A stretch of 64,000 nucleotides of DNA from assembly GCA_964304625.1 (NCBI GenBank), contig OZ199839.1, forward strand, positions 4,030,001 through 4,094,000, written 5' to 3'. The DNA is from Kudoa neothunni (Eukaryota > Cnidaria). The first letter of the stretch is position 1, and each line of letters begins with the position of its first letter. The notes under the pieces were generated by a model, which saw only the letters and a program-made list of their open reading frames with translations, was not told where the DNA came from and made no database searches. Made by a program: the position numbers and the translations under genes. Positions 48,296 through 63,500 of this stretch are shown in pieces.

Positions 48296-49475
48296 TTAAA
48301 GCAATTTCTTGTTGGTTTGTTCAAGGCGATGAGTAGCCTTTTGCAAAATTTCAGTATTAGTGATAGAATCCTCTCTATCTTGCATCTTAAACCTTTCTAT
48401 CTTGGTACACACCTAAGGTTAAATCAAAATAACTGCTTCAATTTGAAATAAAATAAAAACACATCTGTTAATGTCTTCAACGTGGTAATGGAATTTTTAT
48501 TGACACACATGGCAAAACATAAATATTTTCGAGCCATCAACAGAGTTTTCAAACTATCCTTCATCATTAACGCAATCTACAACAAAAGCATATCACGTTA
48601 TCACATTAATTGAGATAATGAATAAGTTCAAACTTACTTGAGCATATTTTTCCAGAAATGCTATCTGATTTGGAGCTAACAAGATAAGCTCTTCAACGCA
48701 AAATTTAGCTTTCTCATACCTAAAAATTTTAATTTAGAACAGCCACATAAAATAAACGAACATCTTCTGATTCAAGTAAAGATCAGTCAACTCCATCCAT
48801 GCAGTTTGATCGTTCATATGTCTATAAGCAAACATTGAACATTTACTGACCGACTTGATTAACAACACACATTTTTAAATATGAAACTAATAAAGGTATT
48901 GCTTCCGAATCCCCTTTAACCAACTTTGTCACAGTGATAATGCGTTTCAAAGCCAACTAAAAACATTTTTTCATATTCAAGAAATGAGAAAGATGTAAGA
49001 AAAATACCGGATGAGGATGAGATTCCGTGATCTGTTCATAGATATGTAAGGCATCATCGTATCTAAATTAAGGGATGGATGCTAAACTTGACTGGATTAG
49101 TTGAAAACTGTAGGTACCTTCCCATCCTTTCTAATGCCATCCCAAAAAGTACATTCACGCGATCACTCTCTGGAAATGTGGATTTTAACTTGTCTAAATA
49201 TTTCTACAAAAAATTAAACAAATAATATTTTTTGACAACTTTTGCAGATTTTTCGTCACCCAAAAATACGCTTGAAATAACCAACTGTTCGTACACATTG
49301 TATACTTGAAACGATAATTAATCCAATTACTACATTTTTAGAGTAAATTACCATCATAGCCTAATTTAAAATCGTTTTCCTGCAACAATTCCAAGGATTT
49401 GCTATGAATTTTCTCAAAATTACAACTATTATTTTCGATATATTGACTAAATTCCTTGTAAGAAAGTGCACCCAT
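48296..49475 (-). CDS. EMC2: ER membrane protein complex subunit 2 (EMC2/TTC35)
   Basis: Nine exons, 49352-49475, 49240-49304, 49118-49203, 49008-49062, 48871-48956, 48762-48821, 48638-48719, 48463-48576 and 48296-48412, give 262 residues (human 297). TPR-type helices carry the conserved stretches VYEQLVISS, GMALERMGRYDDALHIYEQI, DQTAWMELTDLYLNQ and YEKAKFCVEELILLAPN. EMC2 is the cytosolic TPR scaffold of the complex that inserts tail-anchored and multipass proteins into the ER membrane. The N-terminus is shorter than in vertebrates. Introns are 36-61 bp; the 36-bp intron at 49204-49239 is the shortest in the window and the least certain junction. Confidence 0.92.
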
Positions 49476-51176
49476 GGCCCTCAAAGTCAATTGATCGCTT
49501 AACGAACTTTGCCGAAAATTCGAATAATTAAAAGTCGATATTTATCAAATTCTGCAAAACGCGTAATTTTGGAATTGATATAAGAATATAAATAAATTTA
49601 TTTATTTGCGAAAATTCGACAGGCCAAGAGTCACCCGAAGAGGTTTTGTAATTATTGTGTCCGCGTTTAATAGAATTATTTGAATAAAAGCTCGATATAA
49701 TATAGCTGCATAAGCTCTAAGAATTACTATATGATACAAAACCTTAACGTAATCTTGATACAAACGCTTGCGCATTATATTATTATTTTTAAAATGAGGT
49801 ATGTATTATGAAGTATTTTTAAATAACTTGGCAGCATTTGCACATAACAGTCTGCAGGGAATTGTAAGGCTTTAAATTTTTTAATGGTAGAGACGTTTCT
49901 AAGGACATGGATGAGGATCTTTATTTGAGCTGTAAGAATAAAATCACTCTTGACACTAAAATCTGTATCTCCTTTACATTTTAATGCCTTTTTGTTCATT
50001 TAATCTTGATAAAAAATTTATCATTTAAGATATTTAGAATTCTTTTATTTCAAACATCATCGTGTTTCCTCGAATACATGGTAGGTATTAGATTTTTTTG
50101 GTTTAATAAGAAGCATTAGGTCTAATTTTTTGGGTAAGTCTCATATTTGTAACAAATAGAACCTCCTAAATATTGTTTAGCTCACATAACAGAATTAAAA
50201 GAATAGGTTTTTAATGGACAAAACATTATTTATATTGAAAGAAATACGACGCGGAGCATATAATTTGACGATTAAGTTTATTTCTTATTTAAAAATGAAG
50301 ATAAATGCCAAAATTTATATGATTAATAAGAATTTTACCTTAACGATTTTTATTATTATTAACTATCTAATAAAATTGAATTGTTAGAAATACTTTGTAA
50401 TATAATTCAGAATATCCATATTTTAGATATTTTATTAGGTCTTATTTTTAAGGTGGTGTTATAACAAAAACTAGATCGAAAATACAGTCGAGATTGGATA
50501 TTGTGTAATTTAAGGTTTTCATTATGAATATAAATACGTTGGAAATTAATTTTAAATGATTACCATTATTTCATTTAGCAGATTAGTAATTCACAATAAA
50601 AATAAAAGTAAAATTTTTTCTGTGTCCCCGACTTAGTAATGCGTAAAACGTTTTTATTGCGTAACGAAAAAGTCAATATTACTCGATATTACGTAAATTT
50701 ACCTTAAATATACGAAGGAAACTGTGATATTTTCGAGAAAATTAGAATAATACGGTGTTTAACCTCAATAAAAACAATCAAAGATGCCATAAAAATGACG
50801 GTTGAAAAATTTACCCTTAATGTTGTAGTTATTTTTGTTATATCTGAATATATATATATATATATTCGAGGTCATTCAATGCTCACAGATCACTTCTAGT
50901 GAAATCAAGCTGAAAAATGCAGACGTTGCAGGAAATAGAAAAAGCATTTAAATAAAAGATTCATCGATACAGGCGAAGAAGTTTATCAAAAATCGCACGA
51001 ATAATCGCATTATTTCTGGAGACTTATTCTTAAAATGTTTATTATCATCGCAAAGAAGAATAAAGTTCAAAATTATAAAGAAAGCGAGAGATGTGTAGCG
51101 AAGTTTTAAAAAAATTTGGAATCATTTTTCAAAATTTTCATGATGAAGTTGCGTGTAGTATTCTTGCATCTATTAA
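49476..51176. other. Non-coding DNA
   Basis: AT-rich, with a short TA microsatellite near 50848-50866. No gene or complete element was seen before the piggyBac target site (TTAA 51173-51176). Confidence 0.45.
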
Positions 51177-54100
51177 CCCTTCCGGTACCAACTGGGGTAT
51201 TTAAGTGACCCCATATTATCTATTTTGTTTCTAAATCCAAAAATCAGCTTCTGATAGTCTTCAAAATTTCAGAATACCTCAATTACTATTATTTCGATAT
51301 TTTGATGAAAATATTTTTTACAATATAATTAAATCTAATAAATAGATTCAAAAATAATACTAGAGTTAATTTTTAATGCATCGGATTAGTTTTCTAATGT
51401 TACATATTTGTTTTATAAATATCAAAAATAGCTTTATTCCCCAACAAAAATTTGAAAATATCCGTTCTATTATATGAAAAAATGGTGCGCCTTTCTAAAT
51501 ATTACCGCCTCGCGGATTAACGAGGATTAATCCGATTACGCCACGCGCTTAACATTTCTTGTGGATATTGAGGTAGCAATTGTTAAATAACTCTTTTTGA
51601 GACATCGGTAATATTTAGTATGAGACTAGACCAAACCATTGATGATGTTGAAAAACTTATTGAGGATTCTTCTTCTGTAGATAATGATAGTTGCTCAGAA
51701 TACGAAATATCTGAATCAGATGATTGCGGTGAAGATGATTGTGTTATTAGTGATATAGATAGTGATGAAGATTTCCAAAGTGACGTTAAATTTGCTCAAG
51801 AAAACCCGAATAATGATTCTATTTTTTTTTCCCGTCTGGTCTTGAGTGGTCCAAAAGAATTTGTTCGAAAACGAAAACTAAATCACACAACATCGTTACT
51901 TCATCCTCAGGCATTTTAGATGAGGCAAACAATATAACGTCCATTTTTGATGCCTTTGAATTGTTTATGTCGGATGATATAATTAATGAGATAGTAAAAT
52001 ACAGCAACAAGTACTGCGAAGAAACTAACCCAGAGACACACACGACAATAACTAAAAATGAAATAAAAGCATTTATAGGCATATTAATCGCTGCTGGGCG
52101 TTCAAATGGTAAGATGCTTGCTCATAGGAATATGTGGGATGGTAGTCCATTATTCAAACAATTATTCTTCCCCACAGTGATGTCCAGAAACAGATTCACT
52201 TATATTTATAGAAAAATCCGTTTTGACGATAAAGCAAATAGAATTTATCGGTTTCAAATTACAAACGACAAATTCGAACCTTGCCGCCAAATTTTCGATC
52301 TGTTTAATGAAAATTGCTTGAAATATTATTCACCAGGCACGCATATTACAGTGGATGAAAGGTTAGTAAGGTTTAGGGGTAAATGTCCGTTTTGGGATCA
52401 AACTTTGGGTGGCTGCAGACGTAGAAACGTCATACCTATTAAACATTCAACCGTATACTGGGAAGATCGGTGGAACAAGGGAAATAAATCAGGCTGAAAA
52501 TGTTGTCACAAGACTTGTCTCTCCATTTTATAGAACTGGCCGAGGAGTGACCGTAGACAACTTTTTTACATCCGTTTCTTTAGCCACGAAACTCTTCAAA
52601 GAGAACCTGACATTGACAGGGACAATTAGGTCGAATAAACGCGATATCCCCAAAGAATTTTTAAAATCGCCACGCCGAGAGGTTTTCTCCTCTCTGTTCG
52701 GGTTTTCTGGTCATCTTTCACTTTCTTCCTATGTACCCAAAAAGAACTATGCGGTCAATATATTGTCTACCGAATTTCATGATTCTTCAACAGAAGGCAC
52801 ATATAGAAAAAGACCAACGGTGATTCTTCACTATAACAAAACCAAAGGTGGTGTTGATAATGGGGATAAAATGACCCAGTCATACTCCTGTTCGCGACCT
52901 ACTCGTAGATGGCCACTGAAGATTTTCATGGAAATCATTGACATGGCTGCGTTGAACGCATATATTATTTGGATCCAAAAAAATTCTGATTGGAAAAAAA
53001 ATGATCGTAGCAAGCGACAGAAATTTCTTCGCGAGCTTGCTATAGAATTGGCAACACCCAGTGTAGCATATCGTCGTGAGAATTCCCATACTCTTCAATC
53101 CCACATAAAGTATGGTTTCCAATTTTTTGAAATCTCTACCAATAATGACGATTTGACGATGTCTGAATCAAATTCCACTCAGCAATCAAAGAGAAATAGA
53201 TGCCATTTTTGTCCTCGGAATAAGGATAAAAAATCCAGCCTGAGATGTTTCAACTGCCTCAAGTTTGTTTGCATAAAACATAGAGTAAAAAGAAATATTA
53301 TTTATTGTTTAGATTGTACCGATTCTTTGGAATAAATCGTGTTAATATATTTTTTTATTCGGCATATGGTTGCAGATTATAAATTATACACAAATTTTCA
53401 CTAGTAATTGAGTGCGATGTGTAATTCATTTTACGATCTCTAATGCATTATCATTTATGACATATACAATTTTGGTCTATTATAATAAATAAATTCTACC
53501 CAAGGCTCAACGGATTCACAATTTTTGAATTTATACACAGTCATGCCATTTGGGAGAAAAAATATCGCCCTGTTGAAAAAACGAATAAAATTAACCTCGC
53601 TACAGAGGAAAGAATAATTTTGTTTACAAAATAATTCTCTACTTTGAGAAATTTTACCAAATATGACTCGTAAAATTAAGAAAATATCTACATAAAAGTA
53701 AATATTCTAATTTCTGTTTTCGCTACTATTTTGCGAATTTCAAAAATAATAAAATAATGACAAGGCGAAAGTGATTTTGTTGTACAAATACATATTAAAA
53801 ATAATTACGTACAAATATGACAGATATGTTGAATATTATTTTTGGTGCCTTAAACACTGATGCTCAAATAATGCAAACTGAAGTCACTGCGCCATTCATT
53901 GTTTAAAAATATTATTATTTTGTGTATTATTCCATGGATGTAACTATTGACACGGCAAATAATATTTAGAGGTCACTAATTTTGGCTATATTTAATTATT
54001 TATATCACATCGCTTCGCTTTTGCCTGTCAGGAATAATTAAATAGAGCAGATTTTAAACGATTAAATCTATACAAAGTTTGTGAGTAAGAGTCGCTGAGA

Positions 54101-54662
54101 TAAAAAATTTATATTGAGTAAGCGTACATGCAGTTTATGACTAAATTTTGTGTCTATAGCATCTGCCTACTAAAATTTAGGAAATAATATAGATCAGCAT
54201 TGGATAATAGAAGTCTTCGCTCATATAGCTTAAATTTGATCAAAGCGGCAATCACACCGATCCATCATTAGCTACGGATTCACCAACTTATGCCGAAAAG
54301 CGATGAGTATTTAATTGCTGTGATGGTCATTATTTTTTCTAATTATTCTTAATTTTTTGATCATTAGTCTTCCATATATCCTGTTTCGGCATAAAACTGA
54401 TAATATTTGCTATTTATGCTACATTTTGATGCATTTGTATCATTGTCTGTGCAATGGTTTTCGTAATGAACAAAATGATTTATGTATAGGTCAAATAATA
54501 AAAACTAATTTTATTGGGCATGAATTATCATATTTGTGTCTCTTATTTTTGGTGAAATAGTTTCTAGCAGATTGAACAAGTTTAAGGTGTAATTCGGCTG
54601 GGGTACGTTAGTGACCCCAGTTGGTCACCCACGTTCTGTTATCGTAGTTGGTACAGGAAGGG
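51177..54662 (+). mobile_element. piggyBac element, best-preserved copy
   Basis: TTAA lies at 51173-51176 and 54663-54666. The ends CCCTTCCGGTACCAACT and, read inward from the right, CCCTTCCTGTACCAACT match at 16 of 17 positions. Subterminal GGGGT...ACCCC hairpins occur at both sides (51193-51215, 54599-54619). The transposase at 51620-53335 is nearly full length. A non-coding stretch of 1.3 kb follows it. Its ends differ from the elements at 30472 and 41892, so this is a separate family. Confidence 0.9.
51620..53335 (+). pseudogene. piggyBac transposase, nearly complete but frameshifted
   Basis: The N-terminus (MRLDQTIDDVEKLIEDSSS) is acidic and Ser-rich. The DDE core has HITVDERLVRFRGKCPF (first Asp), GRGVTVDNFFTS (second Asp) and GGVDNGDKM (third Asp). 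The C-terminal zinc domain is CHFCPRNKDKKSSLRC...CLDC. The frame shifts near 51900. A second break near 52396 removes roughly 11 codons that in relatives read like RQYIPSKPAKY, then resumes as GIKLWVAADVETSY. All three catalytic Asp codons remain, but two breaks make it non-functional. It must have been active fairly recently. Confidence 0.88.
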
Positions 54663-54666
54663 TTAA

Positions 54667-57023
54667 TTGGTGGATCTATGAAAACAAATATTTGATAAAC
54701 ACCTGTAGCCCAAGAGATATAATAAATATTAATGATACCATTATGTTTTATGAGCAATTACAGAACAGCAGTTACGTATTAAAGGAAGGAAAGTGACATA
54801 AAGGATAAAGTTATCAAAAAAACATAACGATTTTGGTATCACATTTTTTATGTGGAGAAAATTTGCCATTAATAATTGGAAAATAATGAAATCCTAGGTG
54901 CTTCAAGCGGATTAAAACATACCCTATGAGTATTGCGCTCTAAAAAATTCCTCGATGATTTTGGCTATATTTTTCAGGAAATGAACAAGATAAATTCTAA
55001 AATGGCGGCGAAGAACATAAAAATGCCAATCTTGCTGAGCCAGTGCCCAGCACATCCAAAAGAAATCTTTTGTTATGGCAATATAGATCTTTTTAGCTAA
55101 AAATACAACATTTATTTTCCAACAAATACATCTAGGGGTGATTTCATTGTTTTAAAATTAGAAAAAAAATAATGTGTACTCTTATGATATTATTTGATGA
55201 TTCATCAAATTCTAAATATACTTTACTTGATGCAATTTTAACTCCGAAAAGCATGGCATGGAATTGCATCAAAACAAAAATTATTGTGAACATTTCAAAA
55301 AATCCAATATATTTTATGAAAATAAAAGCTAATGCGAACATTTAAAATAATATCTATTGTGTTAGGACAGGGAGACGGAAGGTGATGATAAAAAGGACCA
55401 AATTATAAATTATAACCAAACTTTTAACATTTTTATTATTGATAAAAAAAAAGAAGACTACCTTTAATGATGGCATCGTTCTTAATTGCGAAGGCGAAAA
55501 TTACAATTTGCATCAACCACAAAACTCCAGTTCAAAGTGAAATAGAATCTGATGATGTACGAACAAAAGTTTCGATAAAAGATGTTAAATAAACAGTAAA
55601 TATATTAAGAAAAGCACTTATTCAAGGAGCTACATCTCTAATCTTAGCTCTTACACCAATAATGAATCAAATATTTAAATTATCATCTAAAAAATGACAT
55701 CAATTGAAAATTATTTCATTTAGTTATAAAAATCGATATTTTTGTTCTTGTCGACTTGAAATAATTGTCTTATACATAAGATAATTAATTAATATAGATT
55801 AGAACTTAGATAAACGTGTAAAACAAGTTTAAATAGAGCATGTTTTTCTGGTACGCGCGTGCGCATGTCTCGATATTGCTTAAAACTTTTTTATTGCGTA
55901 ATTTTTTCGCAATCCCAAAATTTACGAAATATCCAATCTCGACTGTACCATTAGGTATTATAATCAGGGAAACACGATATCTACCAGATTTTGCATCCAA
56001 TTCTGGATTAATGTACAACCAAACATAGATGAGCGTAATAGATATGAAGTAGTGCGAAATGTTGATTTTAGATAAATAGGACGCAGAAATAATTTATAAA
56101 ATAAAATGATATCTCCAAATAACCTATCATGTTAGTTTCTATTAATATTATAAATGCCTATTGTTCTGTTTACTGAACAAAACTTTCAACTTAAAAATAT
56201 TAACTTAAAAAAATGTTATCCAACAATTTTTGTTTATTCTTGATTAGAATAATATATATATTAATAAAAAATATTTTTTTAAATGATACATTAAAATTAA
56301 GGCATAAACGAGTTTATACCAATTAAAGTAAAAACTGTTGGGATGTCAAAATGACGAATAGTTGCAGATTCATCTCCTTTTCGTGATAAATTTTATAATA
56401 TCTAGTGATTTAATATTTTTCTCAAATTGTTTTACTAATATTGAAAAGATTAAGCATATCTGAAGATTACGAAAAATTCTTATGTAGGCTCGAAAAATAG
56501 GTAACAAATGCATGAAAAATCTATAAATGAGGATTTTTCGTAATTATAAAATATATCTTTACTACAAATTTATTCACCAGAATGAATATTTTCGTAATAT
56601 TCAGTCAATCTTTTAATGCCGTATAAAGGTTTTAATCTTTAAACATGATAACAAATTCGAAAGTACGAAGAATCGGTTAACTACAGAAAGGTCTCGATAT
56701 AGCGTGGTTTTCCATTTTTCATTATTATTTATTTCTGAAAATTGAAGAATCTGGATAAAACTACACTTTAAACTTTATTAAATCTCATATAGGCTGCTAA
56801 TTTCATTTATAAAGTTGGGATCATCGAGAATAGAGGGTCTCGCTATTGCGTGGCTTTTTTCAGGAAATAATCCGCTTAATCTCCGCCCTTTGATGCGTTG
56901 GAAAATTTGAATTGGGTAGGTGTTAACCAAATATAAATGAAAAAAAAGAAAATTATTCAATATTACAAATCTATATAATTAATACAACAATCAAAATCTA
57001 TGATTATTAAGAATTGAATTTGC
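54667..57023. other. Non-coding DNA, nothing recognised
   Basis: AT-rich with scattered short frames of low complexity. No conserved coding block, RNA gene or element ends were found before the gap. Confidence 0.45.
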
Positions 57024-57223
57024 NNNNNNNNNNNNNNNNNNNNNNNNNNNNNNNNNNNNNNNNNNNNNNNNNNNNNNNNNNNNNNNNNNNNNNNNNNNNN
57101 NNNNNNNNNNNNNNNNNNNNNNNNNNNNNNNNNNNNNNNNNNNNNNNNNNNNNNNNNNNNNNNNNNNNNNNNNNNNNNNNNNNNNNNNNNNNNNNNNNNN
57201 NNNNNNNNNNNNNNNNNNNNNNN
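57024..57223. other. Assembly gap of 200 N
   Basis: Exactly 200 Ns, like the first gap. The sequence directly after it matches 39114 onward. Confidence 0.99.
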
Positions 57224-58390
57224 CATTTTCTGGATGATAATTCCCGAAGTTCGATCGCCTGAAAATAATTTAACCTGATTAGAACCTAACCTTGATAATA
57301 TAATTGAAGAAAGATAAAACTAATTGAAGTTGTTGCCAATCAACTGAAGGTTGCCGACCTTTGTTATCGTAGAATTAAGAAAGATAAGTTTCACCAACAG
57401 AATGTAGTACAGTCGTTTATTTGTCCTCAAATTGTTAAAAACTACAGTAATTCTACGTGATAATAAATTTTCGATTTGACTCGGTTTAAAATTATGGATA
57501 TAATATGATCATTTCCCGAATAAACAAATTTTGTGATATATATGAAATTTTAGGTTCAATCCATCATTACTAAGCTTATTGTAGATGCTGAATGGATAGA
57601 ATTTAAGTGTTTTAGTGGGTGGGAAGCTCTTCGGATTTTATCACGACATTCTCTACTATCTTTTTATCACAATGATACAACTCAAGTTAGCCAATATGAG
57701 AACAGATTTAAAAATAAGCAGAAAAATATTTTTGGACATGTATAAGATGTGTTGATGTTATAATAATGTTATAATGATAATACTTATTCCCATCAAAGCT
57801 ATCATTATCTAATTGGATTAACTCAAGCTGCTTTGCTTAGGGTGTGACATGGTTTACATTGATATATCTCGTATTAACGATAACAAGTATATCGCATCGT
57901 TTAATAGTATAGGTCTACTTTTACAGCTGCTTTAGTTGTAGAGATTAATATTTAGATAATAGGATCGATTAAAATCTCAATTATATCAACATCAAGTGGT
58001 GAGTTAGAGCAGCGGTTCTCAAAGTATGTTCCATGAAACAGTGGTAAGGGTTCCACAAGGTAAAGTGAAAAGCGACGTTTTACCACAACATTAGAAATCG
58101 GTAAAGATCGCATCTTATGATGTTAGTGGATTTTCACTGATAGCTAGAGTTAGTAACACTGGTGATAGCTGACTTTTATCGGTTAGCTAAGCACCAACGC
58201 ACCTGCAGGGAGATGGTGCTGTTTTATTGTTAACACAATAATTTCTTCTATTCAACTAATTATGTGGATTATTTTTAAAACGCTGTAACGGAACGATGTT
58301 TTAAAAAAATAAGTACAACATCATCTAAAGAAGATACCGAAATAGATGAACGTGAAAGTTGACTATCTGAAAGCAATAATTTTTTTGATA

Positions 58391-59818
58391 GTGTCAATTT
58401 GCACTCCATCTGTGCATGCGCGGAAGATTAAAGCATTACCTCTATATGTGTTTTTACTCTTATATTAGTCACTTCAAATAAATAATATTAGCTGCAAACG
58501 CCAAATAATATTTTTTAAATTGACTTTTAAAAACGTGCTTCAATTATTATTTATCTTAAAAATTAAGGTCATATTTACTCGATAAAACAATTTTATGCCA
58601 ACTTCCATGTATAATAAATTAAAAAATGGTTAGATAATAATTTCAAGAAAAACTCATGTGAATATATCTTTATGCGGTTTATTAGTTTTGAGCGTAATGA
58701 GTTCAGAAGGCAGCGATTTATTCAACAAACGATTCTGTTCATTTGATAATTAAAAAAATCCTATAAAAAATTTGATATATTCTGGAAGTGCCGACTCATT
58801 TTACTTCATTTGAACGAGTTATATTCGACAAATCAAGTGTATTTTCAATATTTGGAAAAAAACTGGATTAATATTCAAAATATTTGGGCTCATGTTCATT
58901 GTCTCGATGCACTGACATTTGGTTCTAATACAAATAATAGGATTGAACAAAAGCATGACAAGATAAAGAATTTATGTCAAAATCATCGTTAATTCATCAA
59001 GTCAATTCAATACTCAATTACTGCAAGCCCATCCATTGTGATGATTAATAAAAAATGATCTGATTCTCATGAAGAACAAAATTGTTGATGATGATATTTT
59101 GGTAATTATAAATCGTTTGTCCAATTTTTCCGCTGATAAAATTCAATCAGAGACTTAAAATCTGAAATTATAATCAATTTGGAACTTAAAAAACATGTTC
59201 TTTTTTCACATTATTTCTTGTTCAACAATGATTACGTTTCAAGATAATATATACAAGTTTGATTGTACATTTTTTCAACAATATTCTCTCTCATGAAAAC
59301 ATTTAATTGCAAAGGTAAAATCTTTAATTTTGACTTCTGATTCTATGTGCATTGGAAGATGGTTTATACAAACAATTATAAACTTCCCCGATAATGATTC
59401 ACAAAATATCGGCTTGATTGTTTTACCAATCAATAAACATTTAAAATCAAAGTTTAAAAACAACAAAAAATTGTTTTGAAATATTGGATCAATTAAATAC
59501 ACTTGGTAGTAGTCAATACAACGAATTTTACAAGAGCCTAAAAAACTTAAAAGATCAGTGCGAGAATAAAACCACATTTTCCATAAATCAATCAAATGAA
59601 AAAATTCCAACTCGTATGATTTCAATTTTCGTTCCATTCAAATAAAAGGAAGACTAAAACAATTAAAAACTGTGTTGATAACAAAGAAGTAGAAAAAATA
59701 TTATTTATCGTTTTTTGTTATTAGTGATTTTCCGCGACAACTAATATAAGAGAAAAAGTACATATAGAGATAATGCTTTAATCCTCCGCGCATGCACCGA
59801 GGGAGTGCAAATAGACGC
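58391..59818 (+). mobile_element. SWIM-domain element, second copy
   Basis: Collinear with 40281-41708, including both inverted repeats and the frame at 58810-58992. Confidence 0.6.
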
Positions 59819-60001
59819 CATCAATTCTAAAATCACAAAATATATTCCAATTTATTACGTTTATTAAATCGTTTTCTTTATTATAGTATGTATTTACTAT
59901 ATACTATTCTCCTTTCAATAAATGTGTTAGAAATAAAATATTTTTGTTGTTATAATAAGTATTTATCTATAGGTTTCGTTCCACAATCTTAATTTGCTTA
60001 A

Positions 60002-60547
60002 CCCTTTCGTTCCCAATGTCCCATCGGTGAGACAAACAATTTAAACATTAATTACGATTTCAGTTTACCATTATCATACTTTAAATGTGAATAATTAATC
60101 TCTACTTGTTGATATTAATATTATATTTACACCACTAATTAAATAATCAAATAATATTTATTATAATAAGCATTTAAATCATCGCCGTCCATTAAAGCAA
60201 TGAAACGAAAAGTGATTGATTAATATACCATGAATATGGTGTAATAAATAAACGATAACTTTTTTTAATAATATATAAATAAATGACAAATTAATAATAA
60301 ATCATATAAACTTCACGTGGGTCATATAAGGGACAATGGGGTTTCGAGGAACGCCGAAGATTGGGGTAATGGATCATGACCAAGTTTTCGAAAATGATGA
60401 TGAGGAAGAAACCTTGACTGAGGTCGTTGTTTTCCAGATGCAGATATTTCGGAACCAGACATTATTTGTGACATCGAAGATGCGTCTTTTTTGGAAACTA
60501 TTACTCATGACGAAAATTATGACCAAACTCAAAATTCTGAGAGTTCC

Positions 60548-60580
<33 letters not shown>

Positions 60581-63500
60581 ATGCAACCAGACTTCAATTT
60601 TCCAAAAGATTTTGTTCCACCAAATATAGAAAATGGATTAGAGATATCTACCACAAATTTTGATGAGTTGAAAGATCGGGTTATAACGATAGACTACTTT
60701 AAATTCTATTTTGGCAACGATCTCTTCGAAAATATTGTCTTAGAATCAAATATATATGCCGTTCAGCGAAATTCCGGTTTCAAAACCGATATTGAAGAAA
60801 TTCAAAAATACATTGGTGTCTTGATTATCATGGACATAGTTAAAATGCTCAGCTATAGATGTTACTGGGCCAAACTCCTGCAATATCCCCTTGCTACTGA
60901 ATGTGTCTGGAGAAATCGCTTCAGGCAATATCGAAATAATTACACTTCGTATATGATACTAACATTGTAACCGACCTAAACTCTCCCAAATGACAAAATT
61001 GCAAAAATTCGCCCTTTACTAAATTCGATCAGAGAAACCTGCCTGAAAGTAGAATACGAGAGGAATAATTCTATAGATGAGAAAATTATTCCTTTTAAAG
61101 GAAAATGCAAGGCTAAGCAGTATATTCCGAAAACCGACAAAATGAGATTTCAGAATGTTTGCCAGATGTGGTATTAGTGGATTGGTACAGTGGGTGACGG
61201 CTAATTCGCACTTTTATTTAACGTATGCGCAAAAGATTTTGGTCGATTTTATAAGAAATGTGATATTATCCTATTCTTTTAAAATAAAATTTGTTATTTT
61301 CGTTTGCTTAAATCCTTTTTTTGGATTAGAAACATTTCCTCCTCTAGTTTGTGAAGATAATCCAAAATATTTGATCCATTCTAAATGAAATCTCCCTTTA
61401 AATAATCAGAGCATTCCAGCGTTTCTTTCGTGGTATATGACTCTTCTTTGTATGTTTCAGGTTCGCAATCAGACTGTTCTTCTACATTCATGGTTACGCC
61501 GCTGTTTCAATGGTTGTCCTCAAATTCACAGACTTGAACGAGTTCTTCTTTATCTTGGCATTGTATTATCTTTGGATTGTCGATTCCATCTAAATTTCAT
61601 GGTTTTCAAGTCCGTCGATGTATAATTATTAAGTTTGTAAAAAATAGTAATAAGGATCTTCGTTATCATCGAATCTAAATCCAGCTTTCTTGAAACAATT
61701 GGATATGGTTTGGATCGTTATGTGTTCCCACGATTTTTTTACAAGTACCAACGCATCTAATAAATCAACTGATTTAAGTTCGACATCATTCTCAACTAAA
61801 AATGTAGATCTATTTATTAGATATCTTCTATAAACAGCTTTAAATGAATTAGTAATCCCTTGAGCCACAGGTTGTAGAACACTAGTTGTGTTTTTAGGGA
61901 AAAATATAATTCATTATTTGATAATTGTAATGGTGAATGGCAACTCGCATTATCAAGAAATAGCACAATTTTTTTGTTCTCCTTGAAATTAGCATTTAAT
62001 TTAACTAAATATTTTTTAAATATCTCCGAGGTCATCCATGCTTTCTTATTGGAGAAGTAAGGGACTGGAGTATCTTTCAAATTTTGAAAACACCTTGGTT
62101 TTTCATGATGACCAATCATTAATGGTTCCATTTTTTCGCCTAATAGTGATGCTCCAAATAAAAGCGTAACTTTTTTTTGATCGCTTTGAGCATTTTGCAT
62201 TTACTTCAGTAGATAGAACATAATTTCTTCCTAAATCAGGTTACCATAAATACTTTCGAGTGAATATAATGTATTGTAAAATAGTTCATAAAAAATTCCA
62301 ATCGGTATTTGTCGTTGATTGACATAAATTAAATGTTGATATAATTATTTTTTTTACGACATGTAACAAATTAATGATGATTTTTGTCGTTGTTGTATAG
62401 CTTATATATCTTACTGGGATGTTGCTGACAGAATAGAGCTGTTTCATCAAGGTTTTACACTTGTTCAGCTTTATAATTTTTCAATATATTTTTTAATTGA
62501 AGTTTCCAATCATCGACAGTTTCCATGTTTACCATGTTTGCCTCACCATGAAAATTTAGTCGTCGTAAATTAAATCTTTCTTCGAATCCGCGAAACCAAC
62601 CATAGCTCATACCTTCCGCTTCTTTATTAATGTTTTATGCAAATTCATTTCGTTTCGAAATAATTTCCAATGACGAAATTCCCAATTTTGTAGACCTCAT
62701 CCATATTAACCGCTCAAAAACTTGTTGATCAATTTCATCATTTGAATCATTTTTCAAGGTTTTACCATTTCCTTTGACTATTTCGGTCTCAGCGGAGCTC
62801 TTTATTTTAGCGTTTTTTGGAGGCTGAGTTTCGAAGTATCTAATAATATTATATTTTTCGGTAAGTGCCATCCATTTATGCTTTCTTTGTTCACCCATAT
62901 TTCCGTATTAAATGATACCCGGCGCGCGTTTTGCATCCCTGCTCCACGGAAATTAGTGCGAATTATCCATCCATGGGTTTAACTCATAAAATTTTCTTAT
63001 ATTTAATAGGACGAAACATTTTTAAGTTGTATAATGCCGTAATTAATAATTCTACTCATATATATATATATATATATATATAATGATAAAAATCTCAAGG
63101 TTTATTTATTTTGGCGACAATGAAAAAAGTGCGAATTAGCCGTCACCCACTGTATACGATTTTCCACCTCTATGATGGAAATAAACCAAATGTGCGTAGA
63201 AGTTGTGGACTTACATCTGGTGATTTTGTTATTAAGCTTTGTGAAAGTTTGCCTTACGACAGTAAACCATTATGTTTATTTTGACAGTTGGTTTACTTCT
63301 ATTCCACTCCAAATTTTTCTAAAGAAAAGAAATATTTTTTCATTTGGAACGATGCGCTCACATAGAGTGAAAAGATCTTCATTGATGATCGACAAAGAAC
63401 TCAAGAAATTAGGACGCGGCTCATATGATTATGTCGGAGATCCTAAAAACGGGTATATATCTTACACGTTGGTTTGATAGCTCTGTTGTCACTCTCTCTT

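Noticed and set aside
55806-56028. Overlapping 62-70 codon frames on both strands
   Set aside because: Low complexity, no motif, no splice-consistent neighbours.
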